A DNA stretch of 64,000 nucleotides from Candidatus Zhuqueibacterota bacterium. Lineage in GTDB: Bacteria; Zhuqueibacterota; Zhuqueibacteria; Zhuqueibacterales; Zhuqueibacteraceae. Location of the stretch: assembly GCA_022616415.1 (NCBI GenBank), contig JAKEEU010000018.1:1-64000 (forward strand), given 5' to 3'. Positions 34,420-43,009 of this stretch are shown here, piece after piece; positions within the stretch are counted from its first letter, which is position 1; every line of letters begins with the position of its first letter. The notes beneath the pieces were generated by a model that searched no databases, had not been told where the DNA came from, and saw nothing but the letters and a program-made list of their open reading frames with translations. Made by a program: the position numbers and the translations under genes.

Positions 34420-36141
34420 ATGAATCCGAAAAGTGTGTTCAAAGTTCTGGTTATCGAAGACAACATCCACTTTGCCAATTTTCTCCAAGATAAACTGGGG
34501 GAAGAGTATCATCTCGAAGTGGCCGATAATGCGGAAGCCGCCTTGGAAAAATTTCAACAGAGAAGCTATGATCTCGTCTTGCTCGATCTCGGGTTGCCGC
34601 GGCGGGCGGGCATGCCGCCGGAGATCGCCGGCTTTGAAATCCTCAAACATATAAAAGCGCTCGACCCGACGGTTGAAGTGATTGTGCTGACCGGCACCTC
34701 GCGGGAGATCGATAGTGCGATTCGGGCGATCAAAGATGGCGCTTATTATTTTCTAATAAAAGATGATTTTGAGATTTTTGCGGAGAAGCTGCATACGACG
34801 ATTCAAAACGCATTGCAAAAACGCATTCTGGAAAGGAACAATCGCACACTTTTGAAGCAGGCCAAATATCTCGCCGAGCGGCAGAAGCGCGTTCACGAAT
34901 ATCGTCATCCAAATTTGAACTATCATTTTGGCATACTGATTGGCGAGAGCGAGCCGATGCAGGAAATCTATACGATCATTCAAAAGGTATCGCTGCGCCG
35001 CCCCGATGAGACGATTTTGATTTGCGGCGAATCCGGCACCGGCAAGGAGTTGGTGGCGCTCAGCATTCATTCCCAAAGCCCGCGCGGCGACCGCCCGTGG
35101 ATTGTCGCCAATATCGCCTCTTTGTCGCTCAATCTCATCGAAAGCGAGCTGTTTGGCATCGAGCCGCGTACCGCTACGGAAGTGAGCGGCAAGATCGGTT
35201 ATTTCGAGCAAGCGGAGGGCACCTCGATTTTTCTCGACGAGATCGGCGAGGTGCCGGCAGAGATGCAGGTGAAATTGCTGCGTGCGCTGCAACAGAAAGA
35301 AATCCAGCGCGTCGGCTCGACCAAACCTATCACGGTCGACACGCGAGTTATCGCTGCAACCAATAAAAATCTCAAAGACTTGGTGCAGCAGGGAAAATTT
35401 CGCGAGGATTTGTATTTTCGGCTGGACGTGATTTCCATAAACCTGCCGCCGCTGCGCGAACGCCGGGAAGATATTCCTCTATTGATCGAACACGGTCTTT
35501 ATTCCATTCAGCAAGAAGAGAATAATCCCAATATTCAACTCTCCCCCGACGCTATCGAGCTTTTGCGAGATTACACCTGGCCGGGCAACGTTCGTGAGCT
35601 GCAAAACGTGCTCAAAAAAGCCGCGATTTTACGCAATCACGACGTGCTTACCGCGGCTGATTTCAGAAAATTGCTGCCAAAGCCAACAGGCGTTACGGCC
35701 AGCAGCAGCGTTTTGGGAAGCTTGCCGACCCTCACCGAATTGTCGCCCGCCGGTGAAACCATGAGCTTCAAACATATCCGCGACGAAAAATTGCGCCACA
35801 AGATTTTGCTGCGAACGCTCATCGAGCGCGAAGGGCGAATGGAAGAAGTGTTGGATGAGCTTGGCATCGCGCGCAACACCGGCTACAAATTTCTTGACGA
35901 GGCGCAAAACCTGCTTTTAACCGGCCTGTGTCAAGCGAACGCCAACGTGGCGCAATTGGCTGAGTCGTGGGGAGTTGAAAAAAGCAAATTGGAGAAAACC
36001 ATTCGCCGCGCCCATCGCTTGTCCGGATATTTGCGAACGCTGCAAGAGCGTTTTGCGAATGATCAAAATCGTTTGGCGGTTTTCTTGAATGTCAAAATTG
36101 AGCAGCTTGAAAAGGTGGGTCAATACCTTGGCAGTTTATAG
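34420..36141 (+). CDS. Response regulator with sigma54-type AAA+ domain lacking GAFTGA
   Basis: 573 residues from ATG 34420 (GAGGTG upstream). Receiver 8-130 with Asp56 (LVLLDLGLP). AAA+ domain 170-410: Walker A GESGTGKE, Walker B SIFLDEIGE, and YTWPGNVRELQNVLKKAA. Where sigma54 activators have GAFTGA, this protein has PRTATEVSG, so contact with sigma54 is probably lost. The C-terminal 130 residues contain helix-turn-helix-like segments (VLDELGIARNTGYKFLDEA) but no standard Fis domain. Last gene of the three-gene operon; a 21-bp stem follows its stop. Confidence 0.88.
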   Translation: MNPKSVFKVLVIEDNIHFANFLQDKLGEEYHLEVADNAEAALEKFQQRSYDLVLLDLGLPRRAGMPPEIAGFEILKHIKALDPTVEVIVLTGTSREIDSAIRAIKDGAYYFLIKDDFEIFAEKLHTTIQNALQKRILERNNRTLLKQAKYLAERQKRVHEYRHPNLNYHFGILIGESEPMQEIYTIIQKVSLRRPDETILICGESGTGKELVALSIHSQSPRGDRPWIVANIASLSLNLIESELFGIEPRTATEVSGKIGYFEQAEGTSIFLDEIGEVPAEMQVKLLRALQQKEIQRVGSTKPITVDTRVIAATNKNLKDLVQQGKFREDLYFRLDVISINLPPLRERREDIPLLIEHGLYSIQQEENNPNIQLSPDAIELLRDYTWPGNVRELQNVLKKAAILRNHDVLTAADFRKLLPKPTGVTASSSVLGSLPTLTELSPAGETMSFKHIRDEKLRHKILLRTLIEREGRMEEVLDELGIARNTGYKFLDEAQNLLLTGLCQANANVAQLAESWGVEKSKLEKTIRRAHRLSGYLRTLQERFANDQNRLAVFLNVKIEQLEKVGQYLGSL

Positions 36142-36180
36142 CATGACCGTGTGGATTTTTTCTGACGGATGATGATTTGT

Positions 36181-36229
36181 ATTGTAAATTTAAAATTGAA
36201 AAATTTCAATTTTAAATTTACAATGTTTT
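36181..36229 (+). terminator. AT-rich 21-bp stem-loop after the signalling operon
   Basis: ATTGTAAATTTAAAATTGAAA (36181-36201) is perfectly complementary to 36204-36224, followed by GTTTTTG. It begins 40 bases beyond the operon's last stop codon. The length of the perfect stem is unusual for an intrinsic terminator; a repeat origin is also possible. Confidence 0.55.
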
Positions 36230-36252
36230 TGTTTGTGACTATTCCATTACAT

Positions 36253-36310
36253 AAAAAAAACAGCCAACGACGGCCCGAGCTCACCCCTCGGGAGCTCGGC
36301 GCCGTTGGCT
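36253..36310 (-). terminator. Rho-independent terminator of the LysM gene
   Basis: Read on the minus strand: AGCCAACGGCGCC...GAGCTC, loop CCCGAGGGGT, GAGCTC...CGTTGGCT, followed by a run of 8 U. It lies 67 bases after the LysM gene stop. Confidence 0.75.
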
Positions 36311-36376
36311 AATCCTCACACGAGAGAGAGATGTGGAGGAGAGACAAACGCGGACTTGAAAGAAACCTTTTGATTT

Positions 36377-36775
36377 TCACCTGCTCGGCCGTCGAGGAAT
36401 TTTCAAGCGTTGTCCGGAGCGCAACACATTCGGATTGTCCAGATGATTGTGTTTCAGCAAAGCCGGAACCGACACTTCAAAGCTCTCGGCGATCTCGCTG
36501 AGCGTATCGCCGGGACGCACCACATAGGTGACGATCTCGACGTTGCTTTGCAGCGATTTTGTGGACGAATTCTCTTCCGACGGCGCTTCCTTTAATTTGT
36601 CCACCGGCTTGATCTCGATTTCAAACCAGGGCTGCATGTTCCAGACGATAACAACCAGCAAAGTAAAAACGAAGAGCACGAACAACGAAAACTTGAGGTA
36701 GCCGCGCAAGGTTTGAAAAAACTCAAAATCGGAATTAAATGGGACCGGCATATAATTGTAATAGGAGCCATTCAT
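36377..36775 (-). CDS. Membrane-anchored LysM protein
   Basis: 132 residues. GGAGGTGG precedes the ATG. One membrane helix (FSLFVLFVFTLLVVIVW, residues 30-46), a charged linker, then a single LysM domain at 82-128 (TYVVRPGDTLSEIAESFEVS then LLKHNHLDNPNVLRSGQRLK). LysM binds N-acetylglucosamine-containing glycans, so it probably tethers to peptidoglycan from the inner membrane. No catalytic domain. It ends at a U-tailed terminator. Confidence 0.88.
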   Translation of the reverse strand: MNGSYYNYMPVPFNSDFEFFQTLRGYLKFSLFVLFVFTLLVVIVWNMQPWFEIEIKPVDKLKEAPSEENSSTKSLQSNVEIVTYVVRPGDTLSEIAESFEVSVPALLKHNHLDNPNVLRSGQRLKIPRRPSR

Positions 36776-37265
36776 GGTTCCACCTCCATAGCTTTAAATG
36801 GGGCTTGATTTACTTACAGACTCCTATCCTCCTCTGTAATTTCACCGTAAAGATATTCAAACTTCATGCCACCGAAAACGACGCGACTCATCAAAATGTT
36901 AATCGTAAAATCAAGGGTTTGGCTTTCAAGTATGCTGCGGCATTTGAAAAACAAAATTTTCGAGACGATGCTGGCTTAGACATTCTTGTGGATGTATAGA
37001 CGATTTGTAACTTCAGACACTATTAAAAAAGGCAAAACCAATTAAGGGCAAAATGGTTTATTTGTAAGTCAACGATATTGAAGTAATTGATCTCGAAGCC
37101 CACGATTTGATTTTGGAATTTGCGCAAGATCTCAACATGGAGTTTGCCAAAGCCGGCCTCCGGCTATCGATAACGGAGCAATTTCCTATAAAGCCCTGCA
37201 CCGGTTGTGTGGCTTGGGCTTTCATAAGTAAATTATTCATCACCATAATAACCTGCGAACTTAAC
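36776..37265. other. Intergenic region with unrecognised, relic-like frames
   Basis: 490 bases between the LysM gene and the arginine promoter. A plus-strand frame near 37080-37190 reads IEVIDLEAHDLILEFAQDLN and onward without a start and is interrupted upstream, so it may be a gene relic. No family was recognised. Confidence 0.4.
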
Positions 37266-37295
37266 TTGACATTGGCAGCAAGTTTTCCTTATATT
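37266..37295 (+). promoter_or_regulatory. Promoter of the arginine gene cluster
   Basis: Consensus TTGACA, 18 bases, TATATT. The predicted start near 37302 gives a leader of about 190 bases before the GNAT-ArgG fusion; no ArgR-type box was recognised in it. Confidence 0.7.
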
Positions 37296-37491
37296 ACAAA
37301 AATTTTATTTCCTGAAGTTGGCTTTAACGACGCGGAGCAATCAACTTCGACGCAGCCGCTGGCCAGCTTTGATACGCAGGCAGTTTTATAGTATGACCCT
37401 GAAAAAAACTATCACGACCGCGAAAATTTTTCGGTCTGGTTCGTTTGCAGACTGGCAGTCTGCGTTACGTCAAAGGAGGTTGGATGCACAA

Positions 37492-39279
37492 ATGAACGAC
37501 GAATCACAGGAACCCAGCGACTCATTTATTTTGGAGATCGCTTCGGAAGCGCATATCGGTTATGCCGAGCAGATCAGCAAGATGCTGGAAGAAAGCGCCA
37601 AAGCGCGCGGCATCGGCATCGCCAAGCGGCCGCCGGAATATATCGCGCAGAAGATGCGTGAAGGCAAGGCGGTGGTGGCGTTTACCCAAAGCGGCAAGCT
37701 GGTGGGCTACAGCTACATCGAAACCTGGACGCACGGCAAGTACGTCGCCAACTCCGGCTTGATCGTCGATCCGGAGTTTAGAAATTCGGGACTGGGCAAG
37801 CGCATCAAACACGCCATCTTCGATCTCTCCCGCAAGAAATATCCCAACGCCAGGATCTTTTCCATCACCACCAGCCACGCGGTGATGAAGATGAACACCG
37901 AGCTGGGCTTCAAGCCGGCGCCGTTTTCGGAGCTGACCACCGACAAGGAGTTTTGGGATGGCTGCCAGTCGTGCCGCAACTATGACATTCTCACCCGCAA
38001 CAATCGCAAGCATTGTCTCTGCACCGGCTTGCTCTTTGATCCTCACGACGTTCACACCATTGCCGTTAAAAAGCGGGAGAATCGTCTCGTCGTTTTGGCG
38101 TTCAGCGGCGGCCTCGATACATCCTACTGCGCCAAGTATCTGGCGGCGGAGCTGGATTTGGAAGTGCATTCCGTCGTGGTGAACACCGGCGGCTTCAACG
38201 CGGAGGAACTGGCGGAAATCGAAACTCGCGCCCGGCGCTTGGGCGTGAAGAAGCACGTGGTTTTGGATGAGACGGAAAATTATTACCGGAAGTGCATCAA
38301 GCATCTCATCTTCGGCAACGTGCTCAAGAACAACACCTATCCGCTGTCGGCGAGCGCGGAGAGAGTTTTTCAGGCCACGGCGCTGGCGCAATATGCGCGC
38401 GAGATCAAAGCCGGCAGCATCGCGCACGGCAGCACCGGCTTGGACAACGATCAAATCCGTTTCGACATCGCGTTCAACATTCTCATTCCGGAAGCGGCGA
38501 TCCTGGCGCCGATCCGCGACAAGCACGTTTCGCGCAATGCCGAAATCGAATATCTCAAAAAGCACAAGATCGAATTTGATTGGGCGAAGCTGCAGTATTC
38601 GGTGAACAAGGGCCTGTGGGGATCATCGATTGGCGGGCCGGAGACTTTTACTTCGTCCGAGTGGCTGCCCGAAGAAGCGTTTCCCACACGCTTCACCAAT
38701 TCAGAGCCGCAGACCGTCGAGTTGCATTTCAATCGCGGCGAGCTGATCGGCATCAACGACACTGCTTACGAGAATCCCGTGCATGCCATTCAAGCGCTGG
38801 AGAAAATCGCCGGACCGTATGCCATCGGCCGCGACATTCATGTTGACGACACGACATTCGGCATCAAGGATCGCATCGGCTTCGAGGCCGCGGCGCCGCT
38901 GGTCATCATCAAAGCGCATCATGCGCTCGAAAAGCACGTGTTGACCAAGTGGCAACTGTATTGGAAAGATCATTTGGCGGATTGGTACGGCCACATGCTG
39001 CACGAGGGGCAATATCTCGATCCAGTGATGCGGAATATCGAGAGTTTTTTGGGAAATTCGCAGAAAACGGTGACGGGCGTGGTTTCGGTTTATCTGGCGC
39101 CGTATCGGTTTCAGATTCTCGGCATCACCTCGCCGCACGATCTGATGTCGCCGGAGTTTTCCGTTTACAACGAAGCATACCACGCCTGGACGGGAGAGGA
39201 TGCGCGCGGGTTCTCCAAGATGTTGGCGAATCAAAGCATGATTTATTATAAGGTGAATCGCAACGATGAACAAAGTTAG
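37492..39279 (+). CDS. argG: Fusion of GNAT acetyltransferase (N-acetylglutamate synthase-like) and argininosuccinate synthase
   Basis: 595 residues; ATG 37492 with AAGGAGG 12 bases upstream. Residues 12-155 are a GNAT domain (SGLIVDPEFRNSGLGKRIKH is the acetyl-CoA loop). A linker has four Cys (158, 161, 175, 177: CQSC and CLC). Residues 198-590 are ArgG: ATP-pyrophosphatase loop AFSGGLDTS, GSTGLDNDQIRF, LWGSSIGGPE. Enzymes for the first step of arginine synthesis (acetyl-CoA + glutamate) and for citrulline + aspartate are thus joined. It overlaps argC by 14 bases. The acetyl acceptor is inferred from context. Confidence 0.9.
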   Translation: MNDESQEPSDSFILEIASEAHIGYAEQISKMLEESAKARGIGIAKRPPEYIAQKMREGKAVVAFTQSGKLVGYSYIETWTHGKYVANSGLIVDPEFRNSGLGKRIKHAIFDLSRKKYPNARIFSITTSHAVMKMNTELGFKPAPFSELTTDKEFWDGCQSCRNYDILTRNNRKHCLCTGLLFDPHDVHTIAVKKRENRLVVLAFSGGLDTSYCAKYLAAELDLEVHSVVVNTGGFNAEELAEIETRARRLGVKKHVVLDETENYYRKCIKHLIFGNVLKNNTYPLSASAERVFQATALAQYAREIKAGSIAHGSTGLDNDQIRFDIAFNILIPEAAILAPIRDKHVSRNAEIEYLKKHKIEFDWAKLQYSVNKGLWGSSIGGPETFTSSEWLPEEAFPTRFTNSEPQTVELHFNRGELIGINDTAYENPVHAIQALEKIAGPYAIGRDIHVDDTTFGIKDRIGFEAAAPLVIIKAHHALEKHVLTKWQLYWKDHLADWYGHMLHEGQYLDPVMRNIESFLGNSQKTVTGVVSVYLAPYRFQILGITSPHDLMSPEFSVYNEAYHAWTGEDARGFSKMLANQSMIYYKVNRNDEQS

Positions 39280-40228
39280 GGTTGGCATTGCCGGCGGCAG
39301 CGGCTACACCGGCGGCGAGCTGCTGCGCATTTTGTTGCAGCATCCGGCCGCCGAAATTCGCGCCGCCACCAGCCGCAGCAACGCCGGCAAGCCGGTGCCT
39401 GAGGTGCATGCCGATTTGTTGGGTGAAACTGATCTCAAGTTTTCCAACGCGATTAATGAAGAGGTCGATGTGCTCTTTCTTTGTTTGGGGCATGGCGAGT
39501 CGGCGAATTACTTGCGTGCTCACCAAAGCAGCGAGCGCACCAAGATCATTGATTTGAGCCAGGATCATCGCCTCTCGCCGGATTTTGTCTACGGCTTGCC
39601 CGAGTTGCACAGAGCGGCAATCACTCGCGCGACGCGAATCGCAAATCCAGGATGCTTTGCGACGTGCATTCAACTCGCGCTCCTGCCGTTGGCGCAGCGC
39701 GGACTCATTCGCGGCGAAGTTCATGTCAGCGCCATCACCGGCTCGACCGGCGCAGGACAGGCGCTGGCGGAAACCACACATTTCAGTTGGCGCAACAATA
39801 ATATTTCGGTTTACAAGGCATTCGAGCACCAACATCTCCCCGAGATTTATCAAAGCTTGAAATCTCTGCAACCGGCGCTGGAGGCGAGAATTAACTTCAT
39901 TCCATTTCGTGGCGGCTTCACGCGCGGCATTCTCAGCGCGATTTATTTGGACACCGACCTGTCGCTGGCAGTGGCGTATGAAATGTGCGAGGCCTATTAT
40001 GCCGCGCATCCTTTCGTGCATATCAGTCGAAAAAATCCTGACGTCAAACAGGTGGTCAATACCAACAATGGCGTTGTTTATATGGAGCGCCACGAGGGCA
40101 AGCTTTTTCTGATCAGCGTTATTGACAATTTGGTTAAAGGCGCTTCGGGGCAGGCGGTGCAGAATATGAATCTGATGTTTGGTTTGGAGGAGACGTTGGG
40201 GTTGAAGTTGAAGGCAATGGCGTATTAG
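39266..40228 (+). CDS. argC: N-acetyl-gamma-glutamyl-phosphate reductase
   Basis: 320 residues. NAD(P) motif GIAGGSGYTGGELLRIL at the N-terminus, catalytic Cys130 in IANPGCFATC, and SAITGSTGAGQ. Third step of arginine synthesis, reducing N-acetylglutamyl phosphate to the semialdehyde. Its start lies inside the 3' end of the GNAT-ArgG gene (14-base overlap), indicating translational coupling. Confidence 0.95.
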   Translation: MNKVRVGIAGGSGYTGGELLRILLQHPAAEIRAATSRSNAGKPVPEVHADLLGETDLKFSNAINEEVDVLFLCLGHGESANYLRAHQSSERTKIIDLSQDHRLSPDFVYGLPELHRAAITRATRIANPGCFATCIQLALLPLAQRGLIRGEVHVSAITGSTGAGQALAETTHFSWRNNNISVYKAFEHQHLPEIYQSLKSLQPALEARINFIPFRGGFTRGILSAIYLDTDLSLAVAYEMCEAYYAAHPFVHISRKNPDVKQVVNTNNGVVYMERHEGKLFLISVIDNLVKGASGQAVQNMNLMFGLEETLGLKLKAMAY

Positions 40229-40238
40229 TAAATTTTGT

Positions 40239-40335
40239 CGTAGCCTTGCCCCCTTGTGGGGCGCTCTTGAAACCAAAAATTCACTGGCAGTGGCAGCGAC
40301 CCACAAGGCTACGCCCGTAGGGGGTCGGGGCTACG
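40239..40335. repeat. Palindromic repeat family B, copy 2
   Basis: 97 bp between argC and argD. Starts CGTAGCCTTGCCCCCTTGTG, contains ACCCACAAGGCTACG (inverted copy of the head) and ends GGGGTCGGGGCTACG. It folds back on itself over most of its length. Confidence 0.75.
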
Positions 40336-40356
40336 TGAAAATTATAAGGTCAACTT

Positions 40357-41499
40357 ATGCAACTCTTCGATGTCTATCCGCTTTATGATATTGAGCCGGT
40401 AAGGGCGCAGGATATTTATCTTTGGGACAAAGCCGGTACGAAGTATCTCGACTTCTACGGCGGGCATGCGGTTATCTCGATTGGGCACGGCCATCCCCAT
40501 TACGTGCGCGCGCTTACGGAACAACTGCATCGCATCGGCTTTTATTCGAACTCGGTGCAAATCCCCCTGCAAAAGGATCTCGCCAATAAACTCGGCACGT
40601 TGGCGGGATATGACGACTATCATCTTTTCTTGTGCAATTCCGGCGCGGAGGCGAATGAAAACGCGTTGAAGCTGGCTTCATTTCACAACGGACGAAAACT
40701 GATCGTGGCATTTCAAGGATCTTTTCACGGTCGCACTTCGGCCACGGTGGCGGTGACTGATAACCCCAAGATTCGCGCGCCACTCAATGAGAATCACGAA
40801 GTTATTTTGCTGCCGTTGAACGATGAAGCGGCGCTGCAACAAGCTTTTCAGCGCGATGATATCTGTGCGGCCATAATTGAGGGGATTCAAGGCGTGGCGG
40901 GCATTCGAGTGCCGGAGCCGAAGTTCCTGCAAAAGCTTCAAGCGTTGTGCCAACAAACCGGCGCATTGTTGATTCTCGACGAGGTGCAGTCCGGATATGG
41001 GCGCAGCGGCAAGTTTTTTGCGCATCAGCTTGCCGGCATTCAGCCCGATCTCATCACCATCGCGAAGGGCATGGGCAATGGCTTTCCGGTTGCGGGCGTG
41101 TTGATTCATCCCAAATTCAAAGCCTCGCATGGATTGCTCGGGACGACGTTCGGCGGCAATCATTTAGCCTGCGCCGCGGCGGTGGCGGTGCTGGAGATTA
41201 TCGAGCGGGAAAAGCTCATCAACAATAGCGAGAAGCTCGGCAACCATTTGCTGGATGAATTGCGCAAGCTAACCAAAGGCGTCAAAGAAGTCCGTGGCCG
41301 CGGGTTGATGATCGGCATTGAGTTGGAATTTAACAGCGAAGCGGTTAGAAAAAAGCTGCTCTACGAGCACAAGATTTTTACCGGCTCTTCGCACGATCCC
41401 AACACCATACGGCTCCTGCCGCCGTTGACGCTGGCGCAGGAGCATGCGGATAAGTTTCTCGAAAGCTTTGCCGCAACGATGAGCAACGTATTTTCTTGA
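40357..41499 (+). CDS. argD: Acetylornithine aminotransferase
   Basis: 380 residues, class III PLP aminotransferase. FLCNSGAEANENALKLA is the phosphate-binding region, ILDEVQSGYGRSGKFFAH the Asp that contacts PLP, and Lys237 in ITIAKGMGNG the Schiff-base Lys; FGGNHLACAAAVAVLE follows. It converts N-acetylglutamate semialdehyde to N-acetylornithine. It lies between argC and argB, each gap filled by a hairpin repeat. Confidence 0.93.
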   Translation: MQLFDVYPLYDIEPVRAQDIYLWDKAGTKYLDFYGGHAVISIGHGHPHYVRALTEQLHRIGFYSNSVQIPLQKDLANKLGTLAGYDDYHLFLCNSGAEANENALKLASFHNGRKLIVAFQGSFHGRTSATVAVTDNPKIRAPLNENHEVILLPLNDEAALQQAFQRDDICAAIIEGIQGVAGIRVPEPKFLQKLQALCQQTGALLILDEVQSGYGRSGKFFAHQLAGIQPDLITIAKGMGNGFPVAGVLIHPKFKASHGLLGTTFGGNHLACAAAVAVLEIIEREKLINNSEKLGNHLLDELRKLTKGVKEVRGRGLMIGIELEFNSEAVRKKLLYEHKIFTGSSHDPNTIRLLPPLTLAQEHADKFLESFAATMSNVFS

Positions 41500-41542
41500 T
41501 TCTGCAACGAAAAGGGAACCGCAACGAAAAAAGCTTGTAAAT

Positions 41543-41609
41543 CCCCACGGATTGAAGAACCCCACTGATTTTTTTATAAATTATCGGTGGGGTTCTTCAA
41601 TCCGTGGGG
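41543..41609. repeat. Palindromic repeat family A, copy 3
   Basis: 67 bp. CCCCACGGATTGAAGAACCC at the left is perfectly complementary to the right end, which reads GGGTTCTTCAATCCGTGGGG. Inner arms CCCACTGAT / ATCGGTGGG flank an AT-rich loop. Located between argD and argB. Confidence 0.85.
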
Positions 41610-41690
41610 AAATCGTAGATGAAAATTGTCCGTTGGTCTTAATTCATCCGTTGGTGATAAAAATTTTTACACATCAAACCAACCCACACC

Positions 41691-42476
41691 ATGGAACAAC
41701 TTCTCATCCTCAAAATCGGCGGCAATGTCATTGACCAGCCCGAGGCGCTGGCCGCATTCTTGGATGATTATGTCCGGATCGAGAGCAAGAAAATTCTGAT
41801 TCACGGCGGCGGCAAAATTGCGACGGACGTTTCTCGCGCGCTCGGCATTGAGACGCAAATGGTCGATGGGCGGCGCATCACTAGTGCGGAGACACTAAAG
41901 GTTGTCGCGATGGTGTACGGCGGTTTGGTCAACAAAACGATTGTCAGCGGCCTGCAAGCGCGGGGAGGTAATGCCATCGGCTTGACCGGCGCTGATGCCA
42001 ACGTGATTGTGGCCAAGAAACGGGAAGATAAAAAAATTATTTACGGCTACGTCGGCGATATTGCGCGCGTAAATGTAGCGCCGATTATCCAATTTCTCGA
42101 TACCGGACTTTCACCGGTTTTTGCGCCGCTCACGCATGATGGCAAAGGCGCCTTGCTCAATACCAACGCGGATACCATCGCGGCAGCGCTCGCCAGCGCC
42201 TTATGCATGCATTACCGCACGCGGTTGATTTATTGTTTTGACAAGAAGGGGGTTCTCGTTTCGGCGGATGAAAATGCCGTCATCCCGCAACTGACGCTGG
42301 CGCAGTATCACGATCTGAAAGCGAAGGGCATCATCTCCAAAGGCATGCTGCCGAAACTCGAAGAGGCGTTTGCGGCGTTGCAGTCTGGCGTCACAGCGGT
42401 CATTCTGTGCCACGCTTCGCAAGTGCAACTCGCGGTGGAAGGTGATTCAAAGTTGGGAACGACGCTGGTGCTGTGA
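41691..42476 (+). CDS. argB: Acetylglutamate kinase
   Basis: 261 residues. LKIGGNVID (phosphate loop with Lys), ILIHGGGKIATDVSRALG, MVYGGLVNKTIVSGLQARGG, then NTNADTIAAALASAL and ISKGMLPKLEEAFAALQSGV. It phosphorylates N-acetylglutamate, the second arginine step. The short N-terminus lacks the extra helix linked to arginine feedback in hexameric ArgB, so it may be the arginine-insensitive type (inference). Confidence 0.95.
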   Translation: MEQLLILKIGGNVIDQPEALAAFLDDYVRIESKKILIHGGGKIATDVSRALGIETQMVDGRRITSAETLKVVAMVYGGLVNKTIVSGLQARGGNAIGLTGADANVIVAKKREDKKIIYGYVGDIARVNVAPIIQFLDTGLSPVFAPLTHDGKGALLNTNADTIAAALASALCMHYRTRLIYCFDKKGVLVSADENAVIPQLTLAQYHDLKAKGIISKGMLPKLEEAFAALQSGVTAVILCHASQVQLAVEGDSKLGTTLVL

Positions 42477-42498
42477 ATGGAAGCCAAAGAACAAATAA

Positions 42499-42897
42499 AT
42501 GATTCTCCGTTACACTCTATCCTGGTTTATTTTAGTTTTCGCCGCGATCATCAATGGCGCCATCCGCGAGGCGGTTTATAAGAACACACTGGGCGAATTG
42601 CGGGCACATCAAGTTTCCACACTCACCGGCCTCATCCTGTTTGGCGCCATTATTTGGGGATTGAGCCGTTTGTGGCCATTGCCATCGGCCAAGGCAGCCT
42701 GGACGGTGGGATTTATCTGGTTGGCGCTGACTATTGCCTTCGAGTTCCTGTTCGGACATTTTGTGGCGGGGCATTCCTGGAGCAAGCTCTTACACGATTA
42801 TAATATACTGGCAGGCAGAGTATGGTTACTCGTGCTGATCTGGACGACGATTGCGCCCTACGTTTTTTACAGATTGAATAACCATCCTCGAAGCTAA
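42499..42897 (+). CDS. Four-helix membrane protein, unknown function
   Basis: 132 residues, almost all hydrophobic in four segments (about 1-20, 40-60, 68-90, 105-125). The loop INGAIREAVYKNTLGELRAH recurs in a family of small uncharacterised membrane proteins. It follows argB by 22 bases and could be cotranscribed, but no link to arginine is known. Confidence 0.7.
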   Translation: MILRYTLSWFILVFAAIINGAIREAVYKNTLGELRAHQVSTLTGLILFGAIIWGLSRLWPLPSAKAAWTVGFIWLALTIAFEFLFGHFVAGHSWSKLLHDYNILAGRVWLLVLIWTTIAPYVFYRLNNHPRS

Positions 42898-42901
42898 CGA
42901 C

Positions 42902-42930
42902 TTGACTTTTGTGTAAAACGTATGTATTTT
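42902..42930 (+). promoter_or_regulatory. Promoter of ppk1
   Basis: TTGACT, 17 bases, TATTTT, leaving a leader of about 70 bases before the ATG at 43010. No Pho-box was recognised. Confidence 0.6.
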
Positions 42931-43009
42931 GATCCCATCAAATTGGCCGCCGGATTGAAAACGATTTGGCATGAAAAATTTTCCATACAAGCTGTGAGGT
43001 TGCGAAAAC

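Noticed and set aside
37522-40306. Long minus-strand frames across the arginine genes
   Set aside because: Shadows of the conserved GNAT-ArgG and argC genes.
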